Positions 24,241 to 32,222 of a DNA stretch of 64,000 nucleotides are shown here, piece by piece (within the stretch, counting starts at the first letter, position 1; each line of letters opens with the position of its first letter). Both the position numbers and the translations under genes were made by a program. The stretch is from Chryseobacterium oranimense (GTDB taxonomy: Bacteria > Bacteroidota > Bacteroidia > Flavobacteriales > Weeksellaceae): NCBI RefSeq assembly GCF_900129755.1, contig NZ_FQWT01000002.1, positions 806,001-870,000 of the forward strand, written 5' to 3'. The notes under the pieces were generated by a model. It was not told the DNA's origin and searched no databases. It worked only from the letters and a program-made list of their open reading frames with translations.

Positions 24241-25209
24241 TTATTTTTCCCAAACCAGGGCACTTGCTCCAAGAATGGCAGCATCCGCTTCGTCCAGCTC
24301 ACTGAAAACCAGTTTTACTTTATTTCTGAAGATCGGGAGAAGGTTTCTCTCCATATGCAGTTTGGCGGGCTTTAAAATAAAATCACCGGCCTTGATAACG
24401 CCGCCAAATAAAAGAATGGCTTCAGGTGAAGAAAACATAACGAAATTCGCCAGGGCTTCACCCAGTTTCTGACCTGTATATCTGAAAACTTCAATAGAGA
24501 TTGGATCTCCTTTCAGCGCACATTCGTGGACTGTCTTTGAATTGATCGATTCTTCAGGGTATTGATTTAATAATGATTCAGGGAATTCAGCCCTCATCTT
24601 CTTAGCGGTAATTGCTATTCCTGTTGCTGAGGCATAGGCCTCAAGGCTTCCTTCGGATCCTGTGCTCCAGTGCTTTCTTCCGCCCGGCTTTACAATAGTA
24701 TGCCCAAGCTCTCCGGCAAAACCGTCATGCCCGTATATAAGGCTTCCGTTAGAAATAATTCCGCTTCCAACGCCTGTTCCCAGGGTAATCATGATAAAAT
24801 CTTTCATACCGCGCGCAGCACCGAAAAGCATTTCTCCCAGAGCTGCAGCATTGGCATCATTGGTAATGGTACAAGGCAGGTTGAATTTGGCTTTCATCAG
24901 CTGGCTGAAAGGGACCAAGCCTTTCCAGGGTAAATTCGGAGCCTGTTCTATGGTTCCTTTATAATAGTTGGCATTGGGAGCGCCTACCCCGATTCCGTCA
25001 AAGTTTTTTTCGGCACCGTATTTTTCGATCAGAGGCTGAACTTTTTCATACAGGGCGTCGATAAAGTCTTCCACTTTCTCGTACTCGTCGGTTTTCAGGC
25101 TTCCTTTTTCCAGAACTTCACCGCGGTGGTTTACCACTCCGAACTTTGTATTCGTTCCGCCGATATCAATTCCGAGAGCAACTTGTTTTGATAAATCTAT
25201 TAATGACAT
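24241..25209 (-). CDS. ROK-family sugar kinase, probable glucokinase
   Basis: A 322-residue cytosolic kinase of the ROK family, most likely phosphorylating glucose. The ATP motif GIDIGGTNTKFG starts at residue 13, the catalytic Asp118 is in ITNDAN, and LGTGVGSG near 143-150 binds phosphate. His170 in GELGH is present. The three zinc cysteines of the usual ROK motif (CxCGxxGCxE) are absent, however: the segment reads GGRKHWSTGSEGSLEAYAS (176-194). So zinc may not be bound. Single gene with its own terminator; the substrate is inferred. Confidence 0.85.
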   Translation of the reverse strand: MSLIDLSKQVALGIDIGGTNTKFGVVNHRGEVLEKGSLKTDEYEKVEDFIDALYEKVQPLIEKYGAEKNFDGIGVGAPNANYYKGTIEQAPNLPWKGLVPFSQLMKAKFNLPCTITNDANAAALGEMLFGAARGMKDFIMITLGTGVGSGIISNGSLIYGHDGFAGELGHTIVKPGGRKHWSTGSEGSLEAYASATGIAITAKKMRAEFPESLLNQYPEESINSKTVHECALKGDPISIEVFRYTGQKLGEALANFVMFSSPEAILLFGGVIKAGDFILKPAKLHMERNLLPIFRNKVKLVFSELDEADAAILGASALVWEK

Positions 25210-25292
25210 TTCTAATTATAAATTCAAAGGGTTAAAAATATAAAAAAGATTGTATTAATAGATTATTAACAAAACTTTTATTTAAAAAACTT

Positions 25293-26504
25293 TTAAGCCG
25301 GTCTGGCTGTTTTCTTTTTTCTTCTTCCCCACCAGATCAGGAATCCCGTTACAGGAAGGGATGCACATATAAGGCTGACAATGAATGCGATAATTTTTGT
25401 AGGAAGGCCTAAAATAGCTCCGACGTGAATATCATAGTTGGCGCTGACTGTTTTCTCACCAAAATTTTTGTCTTTCGGATCATGGGTATGGAGCAGTTCT
25501 CCCGAATTCTCATCAAAAATCAGGCTGCTGCTCTTATGATAAGAATAGGAAAGGTGTTTTACATATACCTCAAAGTTAGGATGCTCGTGGTCATCCATAT
25601 GTTCATGGCCAAGGTCGATAGCAAAACCAAAAGAATCCGGATATTTCTGATTAACGGTGGCAATAATTTTGTCCAGCGTACCTTCTGTCCTTACTTCTAT
25701 AGGAGCTCTTGTTTTAATGTAGGAAAAATCCGGATATTTTGTTTCTCCGCCGGAAAAGATTACATAGATCATTGCCTGTACTACGAAAAATGCATAAAAC
25801 AATCCTGTAATGGAGAAGATCAGGGCAAAAATGGAGGCATAAAAGCCCAGTACATTATGAAGGTCGTAATTTTTCCTTTTCCAGCTTTTGATGTTTTTCC
25901 ATTTGAAAGAGAAACGCTGTTTCCTTGCCGCTTTATTTTTAGGCCACCAGAGAATAATCCCGGTAATAAGCATGATAACGAAGATGATAACAGGAATTCC
26001 CACCACGTAAGTTCCCCATTCCTGCTTTAATAAAAAGCTCCAGTGAATCATCTTTACAATGTTGAAGAACCCGTTCTTTTCATCATAAGTTCTGAGGACT
26101 TTTCCTGTGTAAGGGTTTACATAGGCTGCTTTATAAATAGGGAATTCATCAAAATAATTCCAGGCACTGGTATTGTGTTCGTACCAATAAAAGACATAGG
26201 ACATCTTTTTATCAATCGGAATGTTGACCCAATGGACGGGATATTTTTCTTTTACCTGTTCTGTAACAGATCTTTCGATTACCCGGATAGGAAGAACCTG
26301 TTTCTGTTCTATATTCTGTTCATTGTGGTAAATAACATCTTTCCTGGTGACGTTTTCTATTTCATCCTTAAACACATAAAGCGCTCCGGTAATGGAAATA
26401 ATAAAGATCAGAAAACCAATGCCTAAACCCAACCACAGATGCAGTCTGGCACTCCATTTTTTAAAAAAACCTGGCTTTTTTTTATGATGATGTTTTTTCT
26501 TCAT
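25293..26504 (-). CDS. PepSY-associated TM protein, probable siderophore-iron reductase
   Basis: A 403-residue inner-membrane protein of the PepSY_TM family with about four membrane helices: HLWLGLGIGFLIFIISITGALYVFKDE (about 24-50) and three later ones, the last followed by a basic tail. The histidines around the helices are potential haem ligands. Relatives such as PiuB/FoxB reduce iron from ferri-siderophores. It starts MKKKHHHKKKPGFF at 26504, identical in its first 11 residues to the paralogue at 28672-29874; a start at 26516 adds four residues. Last gene of the iron operon, 50 nt after the receptor gene. Confidence 0.85.
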   Translation of the reverse strand: MKKKHHHKKKPGFFKKWSARLHLWLGLGIGFLIFIISITGALYVFKDEIENVTRKDVIYHNEQNIEQKQVLPIRVIERSVTEQVKEKYPVHWVNIPIDKKMSYVFYWYEHNTSAWNYFDEFPIYKAAYVNPYTGKVLRTYDEKNGFFNIVKMIHWSFLLKQEWGTYVVGIPVIIFVIMLITGIILWWPKNKAARKQRFSFKWKNIKSWKRKNYDLHNVLGFYASIFALIFSITGLFYAFFVVQAMIYVIFSGGETKYPDFSYIKTRAPIEVRTEGTLDKIIATVNQKYPDSFGFAIDLGHEHMDDHEHPNFEVYVKHLSYSYHKSSSLIFDENSGELLHTHDPKDKNFGEKTVSANYDIHVGAILGLPTKIIAFIVSLICASLPVTGFLIWWGRRKKKTARPA

Positions 26505-26554
26505 ATTGAAGGTCAAAGTTTTGCAAAGATAGCTTAACTTTTTATTTAGTTTAA

Positions 26555-28672
26555 TTAAAATTTATATTCCAGCATCAAAGTTCCTCTTGTTCCCGGTGAA
26601 TTCACAAATTCGCTGTCACGGGCAGACCACCAGGCGATAGCAGGCTGGTACATTCTGTTGAATATATTCTCAATTCCCAGTGACACTTTCCAGTTTTTAC
26701 TGATTTCATAGCCGGATTTGAAATTGAAAACGGTGTATTCCGGAACATAACCCTCTCCGTACACAAACATTCCTGTTTTTGCATTGGGTTGGAACCTGTC
26801 CTGCTGGAATGCATGCAGCATGTCAAAACCTATGGATAAAGTAGGGATGGGTTTTACCTGAACATACGCCAGTACTTTTGGAGCAGAAATCCTGCTGTTG
26901 TTGATTTTTGCGGAATAATCTCCATCATCTTTAATCGAGGTAATTCCTTCCATCCAGCTATAACTTCCTCCAAAACTGACCCATCTTGCAGGGGTAAAAT
27001 GAAGGAATCCTTCCACACCGTAAACAATTTCCGGTGATCTTTGTATGGTTAAGGCTCTGTCTGCACTCTGTACAAATGAAGCCCCAAGCTTTGAAGTGCT
27101 TACATAAGAGGTAATTTCATAATTGATCCATTTCGAGATCTGCCCTGTTGCTCCAAACTCATAGTTATTCACAATAATAGGCTTATTTTCAAGGTTTTGG
27201 ATAGTTCCCTGGGTAGATGTTCTCAAAATTCTTCCCAGCTCGTTGATAGAGTAGGATTGTGAAAAGCTGCCGAACAGGTTAATAAATGGCTCAATATTGT
27301 AACGGACTCCCAAATTGGCCACTAAGGCATTGTATTTCAGTTTTCCTCCGGTAACAAAGATGCTTGTTGTAAAAGTGCCATCACTTTTAATGGAAGAAAG
27401 AGTATTGAAATCTCCAACTTTAACGCTCATGTTTTCGTAACGCAGGCCTCCTTTAAGGGTTAGTTTTTTCAGTAAATCAATTTTAACCAAAACAAAAGGA
27501 GCAAGGTTGGTCATATTCATGTCAGGGGTCCAGTAACGGCCGTCTTCAAGTTTCTGAACGGTCTGGTCATTAAGGATATCCGTTCCGTACATGATTTCAC
27601 CCTGAGAATTGGCGGCATTCCAGAGTTTTGTGTCAAAATTGAATCTTGCTCCGTATTTTTTGGAAATGACATTGGATTGTCCTCCTCCCAAAAATGTATC
27701 ACTATATCCGTAAACGGTTCTGAAATCCTGCATGTATGCATTGAAATTCAGTGATGTGGTTCCTCCGAAAAGATTCTGGTTGTCGTAATTGATCCTGAAA
27801 TTATGGTTTCTCGGTGTTCCCTGTGGTGTGGTTTCAAGGCCTTTTCCTTCTCCCTCACCAATGGTTGGAGTTATTCCGTATTTACCGGTTTTTAAACCTA
27901 AGTTAAGATCTGATCTGGAAGAATATCCAATGTAAGAAGCTTCAATTCTCTGGTCACTATTGATATTATAACCTACTTTAAGCATTCCGTTATAATTATC
28001 CATTTTTGCAGTGCTATAGGTTGGGGTAAGATATACGCCGTCGGCATCTTTCATATAGCCGGTTCTTTCATAGGCTAAAGACAAGACATAATCAAACTTA
28101 TTGATCTTTCCGGATAGCAGCTGGCTGGCTCTTACTCCTAAAGTTCCGCCATACGGCTGGCCTGTAAAACCTACCTGGGATATTCCGGAAATTTTTTTAT
28201 CAGTTTGGCTTCTTCTGGTGATATAGTTGATAATCCCTCCATCTGCCCCGTTTCCGTAGATAGATGAGGCGCCTTTGATCACTTCAATCCTTTCAATCAC
28301 TGAAGGATCAATGCTTCTGATATCTCTAGCTCCGTTTCTCAGCGGTGTAGATTGCGGAATCCCATCAATAAGGACAAGCACCTGTCTTCCTCTCAGGGTT
28401 TGACCTGTATTGGAAGTCTGTCCGGAGTTGGTGCCCAGGCTGGGAACCGTATACTGAAGAATGCTGGTGATATCGGAATTGACGGTCAGTTGCGATTGGA
28501 TTTGTTTTTCAGCAACGATGGTTACCGAGCTTGGAATTTCTTTAATGTTTTCTTTTTTTCTGGAAGCAGTCATTACGACTTCATCTACATTATTGGTCTG
28601 CAAACTGTCTTTAACCTGTGCAAAAACAGATACAGAGCCTAAGCATGCGGCTGATAAAAGCGCTTTTTTCAT
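26555..28672 (-). CDS. TonB-dependent siderophore receptor
   Basis: A 705-residue outer-membrane receptor. It has a signal peptide (MKKALLSAACLGSVSVFAQ), a plug domain (about 30-150, with VDEVVMTASRK, LRGRQVLVLIDGIP and IEVIKGASSIYGNGADGG) and a 22-strand barrel ending LMLEYKF. The ligand is unknown; the neighbouring PepSY proteins point to a ferric siderophore. I start at the ATG at 28672, whose A is shared with the stop of the upstream PepSY gene (TAATG coupling); the longer frame to 28711 is not supported. Confidence 0.9.
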   Translation of the reverse strand: MKKALLSAACLGSVSVFAQVKDSLQTNNVDEVVMTASRKKENIKEIPSSVTIVAEKQIQSQLTVNSDITSILQYTVPSLGTNSGQTSNTGQTLRGRQVLVLIDGIPQSTPLRNGARDIRSIDPSVIERIEVIKGASSIYGNGADGGIINYITRRSQTDKKISGISQVGFTGQPYGGTLGVRASQLLSGKINKFDYVLSLAYERTGYMKDADGVYLTPTYSTAKMDNYNGMLKVGYNINSDQRIEASYIGYSSRSDLNLGLKTGKYGITPTIGEGEGKGLETTPQGTPRNHNFRINYDNQNLFGGTTSLNFNAYMQDFRTVYGYSDTFLGGGQSNVISKKYGARFNFDTKLWNAANSQGEIMYGTDILNDQTVQKLEDGRYWTPDMNMTNLAPFVLVKIDLLKKLTLKGGLRYENMSVKVGDFNTLSSIKSDGTFTTSIFVTGGKLKYNALVANLGVRYNIEPFINLFGSFSQSYSINELGRILRTSTQGTIQNLENKPIIVNNYEFGATGQISKWINYEITSYVSTSKLGASFVQSADRALTIQRSPEIVYGVEGFLHFTPARWVSFGGSYSWMEGITSIKDDGDYSAKINNSRISAPKVLAYVQVKPIPTLSIGFDMLHAFQQDRFQPNAKTGMFVYGEGYVPEYTVFNFKSGYEISKNWKVSLGIENIFNRMYQPAIAWWSARDSEFVNSPGTRGTLMLEYKF

Positions 28673-29874
28673 TATATTTTCTTTCCTAGTTTTTTTTGTT
28701 TTCCCCACCACACCAAAAATCCGGTGACGGGAAGTGAAGTACAGATGAGCCCGGTAATGAACCAGAGTATTTTTCCGAACAGCCCGAAGTAAGATCCGGT
28801 ATGGATATCATAGTTAGCATTGGCATATTTCTCCGCATTGTTCAGTTTCTGATGAGGTTTTTCTGCCAGAAGCTTTCCTGAGTATTTATCGAAGACCAGT
28901 GTGTTTCTTTCGCTGAAACGACCATCTTTTCCGTAGATGGTAACCGGAATATTTTTTAATTCTTTTCCTTTTTTGTTTTTTCCGTTCAATGGAATTCTGA
29001 AACTGGAAGATGAGGCGTAAAGTTTTTCAGTCTGTCCGGCTGCGATGTCAAAAACCGAACTGTTTTTTTGCATCAGTGAATCGGGAGAGCTGATCTCTTT
29101 TTCTTTTGGCAGTTCAAGTGAGCCTGATAATGTAAAATTGAAGGCATTCTTCACATACGGATAGGCAAAATAAATTCCGGTGATACTCATCATAAGCGCT
29201 AAAAAGGAAGCATAAAATCCTAATACATTATGAAGATCATAGTTTTTACGTTTCCAGGTCTTTACATTTTCCCAGCTGAACCAGAAACGTCCTTTTCTCG
29301 CTTTTTTGTTTTGTGGCCACCAGAGAATGATCCCTGTGATCAGCATGATGATGAACAGAACTGTAGGAATTCCTACAACATATTTTCCCCAATCCGATTT
29401 TAGCAGTAAGCTCCAATGGATAGCTTTTAAAATGGGGAAAATGTCATATTTTTCATTATAAATTCCTGTAATTTCTCCAGTGTACTGATTGACATACACT
29501 AGTTTATTGATAAGCACTTCATCAAAATAATTCCAGGCTTTTTTATTTTTTTCGTAATAAAGAAATTCGTAAGACTTGCTTTTTTCTAACGGGATTTCAA
29601 TGCTGCTGACAGGATATTTTTCATTTATTTCGAGAGAAACCTTTTCCTTAAGGATTTCAATGGAAAGCGGGTTTTGTCTGATGGTTTCTGCTTTTACATA
29701 AATGGCATCTTTTCTGAGAACACTTTGAATCTCATCTTTGAAAACATACATGGTCCCCGTTAAAGAAACGATGAAAATAATGACACCAACAGATAAACCA
29801 AACCACAGATGCAGTTTGGCAGACCATTTCTTTGTAAAAGAAGGTTTCTTTTTATGGTGGTGCTTCTTTTTCAT
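28672..29874 (-). CDS. PepSY-associated TM protein, paralogue of the 25293 gene
   Basis: A 400-residue inner-membrane PepSY_TM protein with the same layout as its paralogue: an N-terminal MKKKHHHKKKPSFTKKW, four membrane helices (first about 24-50, HLWFGLSVGVIIFIVSLTGTMYVFKDE) and two periplasmic segments. Probable ferri-siderophore reductase. It is translationally coupled to the next receptor through TAATG. A strong 25-nt inverted repeat lies between it and the upstream receptor. Confidence 0.85.
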   Translation of the reverse strand: MKKKHHHKKKPSFTKKWSAKLHLWFGLSVGVIIFIVSLTGTMYVFKDEIQSVLRKDAIYVKAETIRQNPLSIEILKEKVSLEINEKYPVSSIEIPLEKSKSYEFLYYEKNKKAWNYFDEVLINKLVYVNQYTGEITGIYNEKYDIFPILKAIHWSLLLKSDWGKYVVGIPTVLFIIMLITGIILWWPQNKKARKGRFWFSWENVKTWKRKNYDLHNVLGFYASFLALMMSITGIYFAYPYVKNAFNFTLSGSLELPKEKEISSPDSLMQKNSSVFDIAAGQTEKLYASSSSFRIPLNGKNKKGKELKNIPVTIYGKDGRFSERNTLVFDKYSGKLLAEKPHQKLNNAEKYANANYDIHTGSYFGLFGKILWFITGLICTSLPVTGFLVWWGKQKKLGKKI

Positions 29875-29882
29875 TAAAATAA

Positions 29883-29907
29883 ACTATTCCTGAATTTCAG
29901 GAATAGT
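29883..29907 (-). terminator. Intra-operon hairpin, possible attenuator
   Basis: ACTATTCCTGAA (29883-29894) and TTCAGGAATAGT (29896-29907) are perfect complements one nt apart; a realistic fold has a 10-bp stem and a 5-nt loop. On the minus strand it is followed by TTTATTTT and then, within 9 nt, the start codon of the PepSY gene. It could terminate part of the receptor transcripts and so lower reductase expression. Confidence 0.6.
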
Positions 29908-29920
29908 GAATATGTGTTGA

Positions 29921-32068
29921 TTAAAATTTATAAGCAATTGTTCCTAAGAAGTTGGCCAGTTTTTGAGGATTCGCTGTGGAATATCCTGTCCAGTAATGTT
30001 CATTGGTAAAGTTATCAACTTTAACTCCGATTCTGAATTTCTTGGCATCGTAAAACGCATTGGCATTCAAAACGAAATATTTTGGCAAAATGAAATCTCC
30101 TGTTACATTGTTGTCACTGGCATAATTTCCACCAAATCCGAATCCAAGCCCTTTTACTTTTCCGTCAACAAACTGGTAAGCCAAGTTGAAATTTGCGTTC
30201 CAGAAAGAACCAGCTGTGGTTGGTCTTGTTTTAGTAGCTTCATCAACAGTGTCGTTGTAAGCCAAACCTCCGACTAAAGAAAATCCTTTCACTAGGTATG
30301 CATTAACCTCCAGCTCGAAACCTTTGCTGAGTGTAGAAGCAGACTGTTTCTGAACTGAAACAAAATTTGGGGCATATTCTCCGGTGTAAAGCAATTGATT
30401 TTTTACTTTGATGTTGTAGTAAGAAACCGTTGCATTGAATCTGTTATTAAATAAACTTGCTTTGAAACCTCCTTCAAACTGGTTTCCTCTTTCAGGGTCT
30501 GATAAGGTCGTATTCCCTGCTACATCGGAAGTATAATATCCGTTGGATTTGAAAGAGTTCTGGTAATTTCCGAAGACAGAGAATTTATCCTTCACGATTT
30601 CGTAAACAATTCCTGCTTTTGGAGAAAATGCAGATTGGTTGAATGCTTTCTCCGCATTGGGTCCGGACATTCCGCCTAAATAATCATTGTTTTCATAGCG
30701 AAGTCCTGCCATAATGTGTAGGTTCGCAATCGGGGTAAATAAGTTGGAAATGTATCCTGAATAGGTATTCAGATCTCTTAAATAATCCCAGGTTGAAAAA
30801 TTTGCAGGATCTGCATACAGTGCAGACAAAGCATTGGCATTCATTCCGGAATAATCTGCACCTGAAGCCGCTACAGAATCGAAATTAGAGTTCAGGTATT
30901 TGTATTTCAATCTTTCCGTTGTTCTCATATAATCAAATCCAACAACTGTTTTGTTTTTCATTCCGTTTGAAAAATCATAATTGAAGTTGAAGTTTTGTTG
31001 AATTTGAAACCAGGACTTTTTACTGTTATTGGTAGACTGATCTGCTCTTGTAACTAAATACTGTCCTCCTGTGTAAGAAATCGAAAAATATGGATTATAG
31101 CCGTCTGAATAAGAATCGGAATTATTGATGTAGGTATTTGAGGTAATATTATTGTTGATTTTCCATTTCACGTTTCCGAAAATATTGGAATTTCTTGCCG
31201 TCATGTATAGATCTTTCCCGGTGTAAGATTCCTTATAGTCCAGGCCTGCCGCCTTTTCCAGATCTTTCATGTTATTAATTCCGTTCAGCGTTTTCGGCGA
31301 AAGATAGAAGTAATAAGGATTTGCCGTTACCCTGTTCTGGAATAGTTCATAATCTACATTCAGCTGAACTTTGTCAGAAACGTTCCATGTCAAGCTCGGA
31401 GCGAAGGTTGTATATTGATTTCCAGCATTGGTTTTCGTGAAATTTCCCTCATTTGTATAAGCTGTATTTACGCGGAAAAACAAGTCTTTTGTGATCGGAG
31501 CGTTAATATCTGCAGTTGCTCTGTAAGTATTGTAGCTTCCTGCAGAACCTGAGACTGCACCGAAGAAATTCTGCTGAGGTTTTTTGGTCACCCTGTTAAT
31601 AAGACCTCCATAAGAAGCTACGGTGCTTCCGTAAAGTGTTCCGACAGGACCTTTCAGGAATTCCAATGTTTCTACATTGATTGCATCAATTGTAGATGTA
31701 ACTGGAGCGACCACTCCATTTCTTGTAGAAGCCTGCGAAGGAAAACCTCTTAAAACGAAGAAGGAACCACCGTCTCCGGCTCTTCCTGTGGGATTCCACA
31801 TTTTCTGTAAGCCGGTTACATTCCTGTAAGCATCATCAACCGTAAAAATGTTTTCATTTTCCAAAATCCCTTTATCAATAGAAGAATAGACTTGTGGATT
31901 TTCTATGAATTTCACCGGCATTTTGTTGGACGATTCGGTATCGAGCTTTTTCACCATTTTATTGATGATAACCTCTTCAATATTTTTAGAATTTGTAGAA
32001 TCTTTTTTCTCTTGTGCAAACGTTAGCATAGAACCCAACAGTGAGGCGCAGATCAGTACATTTTTCAT
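29921..32068 (-). CDS. TonB-dependent siderophore receptor (FhuA-type)
   Basis: A 715-residue outer-membrane receptor: signal peptide (1-18), TonB-box region, plug with FTVDDAYRNVTGLQKMWN and FFVLRGFPS (about 75-115), LEFLKGPVGTLYGS (about 135-150), and a barrel ending IAYKF. The plug pattern is that of siderophore (hydroxamate or catecholate) receptors; the precise ligand is not predictable. First gene of the four-gene iron operon. A -7 box TATATTTG lies at 32088-32095, 20 nt before the start codon. Confidence 0.9.
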   Translation of the reverse strand: MKNVLICASLLGSMLTFAQEKKDSTNSKNIEEVIINKMVKKLDTESSNKMPVKFIENPQVYSSIDKGILENENIFTVDDAYRNVTGLQKMWNPTGRAGDGGSFFVLRGFPSQASTRNGVVAPVTSTIDAINVETLEFLKGPVGTLYGSTVASYGGLINRVTKKPQQNFFGAVSGSAGSYNTYRATADINAPITKDLFFRVNTAYTNEGNFTKTNAGNQYTTFAPSLTWNVSDKVQLNVDYELFQNRVTANPYYFYLSPKTLNGINNMKDLEKAAGLDYKESYTGKDLYMTARNSNIFGNVKWKINNNITSNTYINNSDSYSDGYNPYFSISYTGGQYLVTRADQSTNNSKKSWFQIQQNFNFNYDFSNGMKNKTVVGFDYMRTTERLKYKYLNSNFDSVAASGADYSGMNANALSALYADPANFSTWDYLRDLNTYSGYISNLFTPIANLHIMAGLRYENNDYLGGMSGPNAEKAFNQSAFSPKAGIVYEIVKDKFSVFGNYQNSFKSNGYYTSDVAGNTTLSDPERGNQFEGGFKASLFNNRFNATVSYYNIKVKNQLLYTGEYAPNFVSVQKQSASTLSKGFELEVNAYLVKGFSLVGGLAYNDTVDEATKTRPTTAGSFWNANFNLAYQFVDGKVKGLGFGFGGNYASDNNVTGDFILPKYFVLNANAFYDAKKFRIGVKVDNFTNEHYWTGYSTANPQKLANFLGTIAYKF

Positions 32069-32087
32069 GAATAACTCAAATTTTCTG

Positions 32088-32095
32088 CAAATATA
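32088..32095 (-). promoter_or_regulatory. -7 promoter box of the iron operon
   Basis: TATATTTG on the minus strand is an exact TAnnTTTG match, 20 nt before the receptor start codon. No TTG is found 17-23 nt upstream. I could not identify a convincing Fur-type operator in the 130 nt upstream. Confidence 0.5.
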
Positions 32096-32164
32096 TTGTT
32101 TTTAATTGTTCTAAATAAATAATAAAATTGATTTTTGTCATAAATTTATTAGGTGATGAATAGC

Positions 32165-32199
32165 AAAACCCCGCTTCAGCGTAGCTGAAGCGGGGTTTT
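32165..32199. terminator. Strong terminator after secA
   Basis: Perfect 16-bp arms AAAACCCCGCTTCAGC (32165-32180) and GCTGAAGCGGGGTTTT (32184-32199) with a GTA loop. It lies 24 nt past the secA stop and upstream of the iron operon promoter, insulating the two transcripts. Confidence 0.9.
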
Positions 32200-32222
32200 T
32201 ATAAGATTTTATTATTAATTTC

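Noticed and set aside
32096..32164. Fur box upstream of the iron operon
   Set aside because: Only weak AT-rich partial matches were seen; nothing resembling a full palindromic Fur site.
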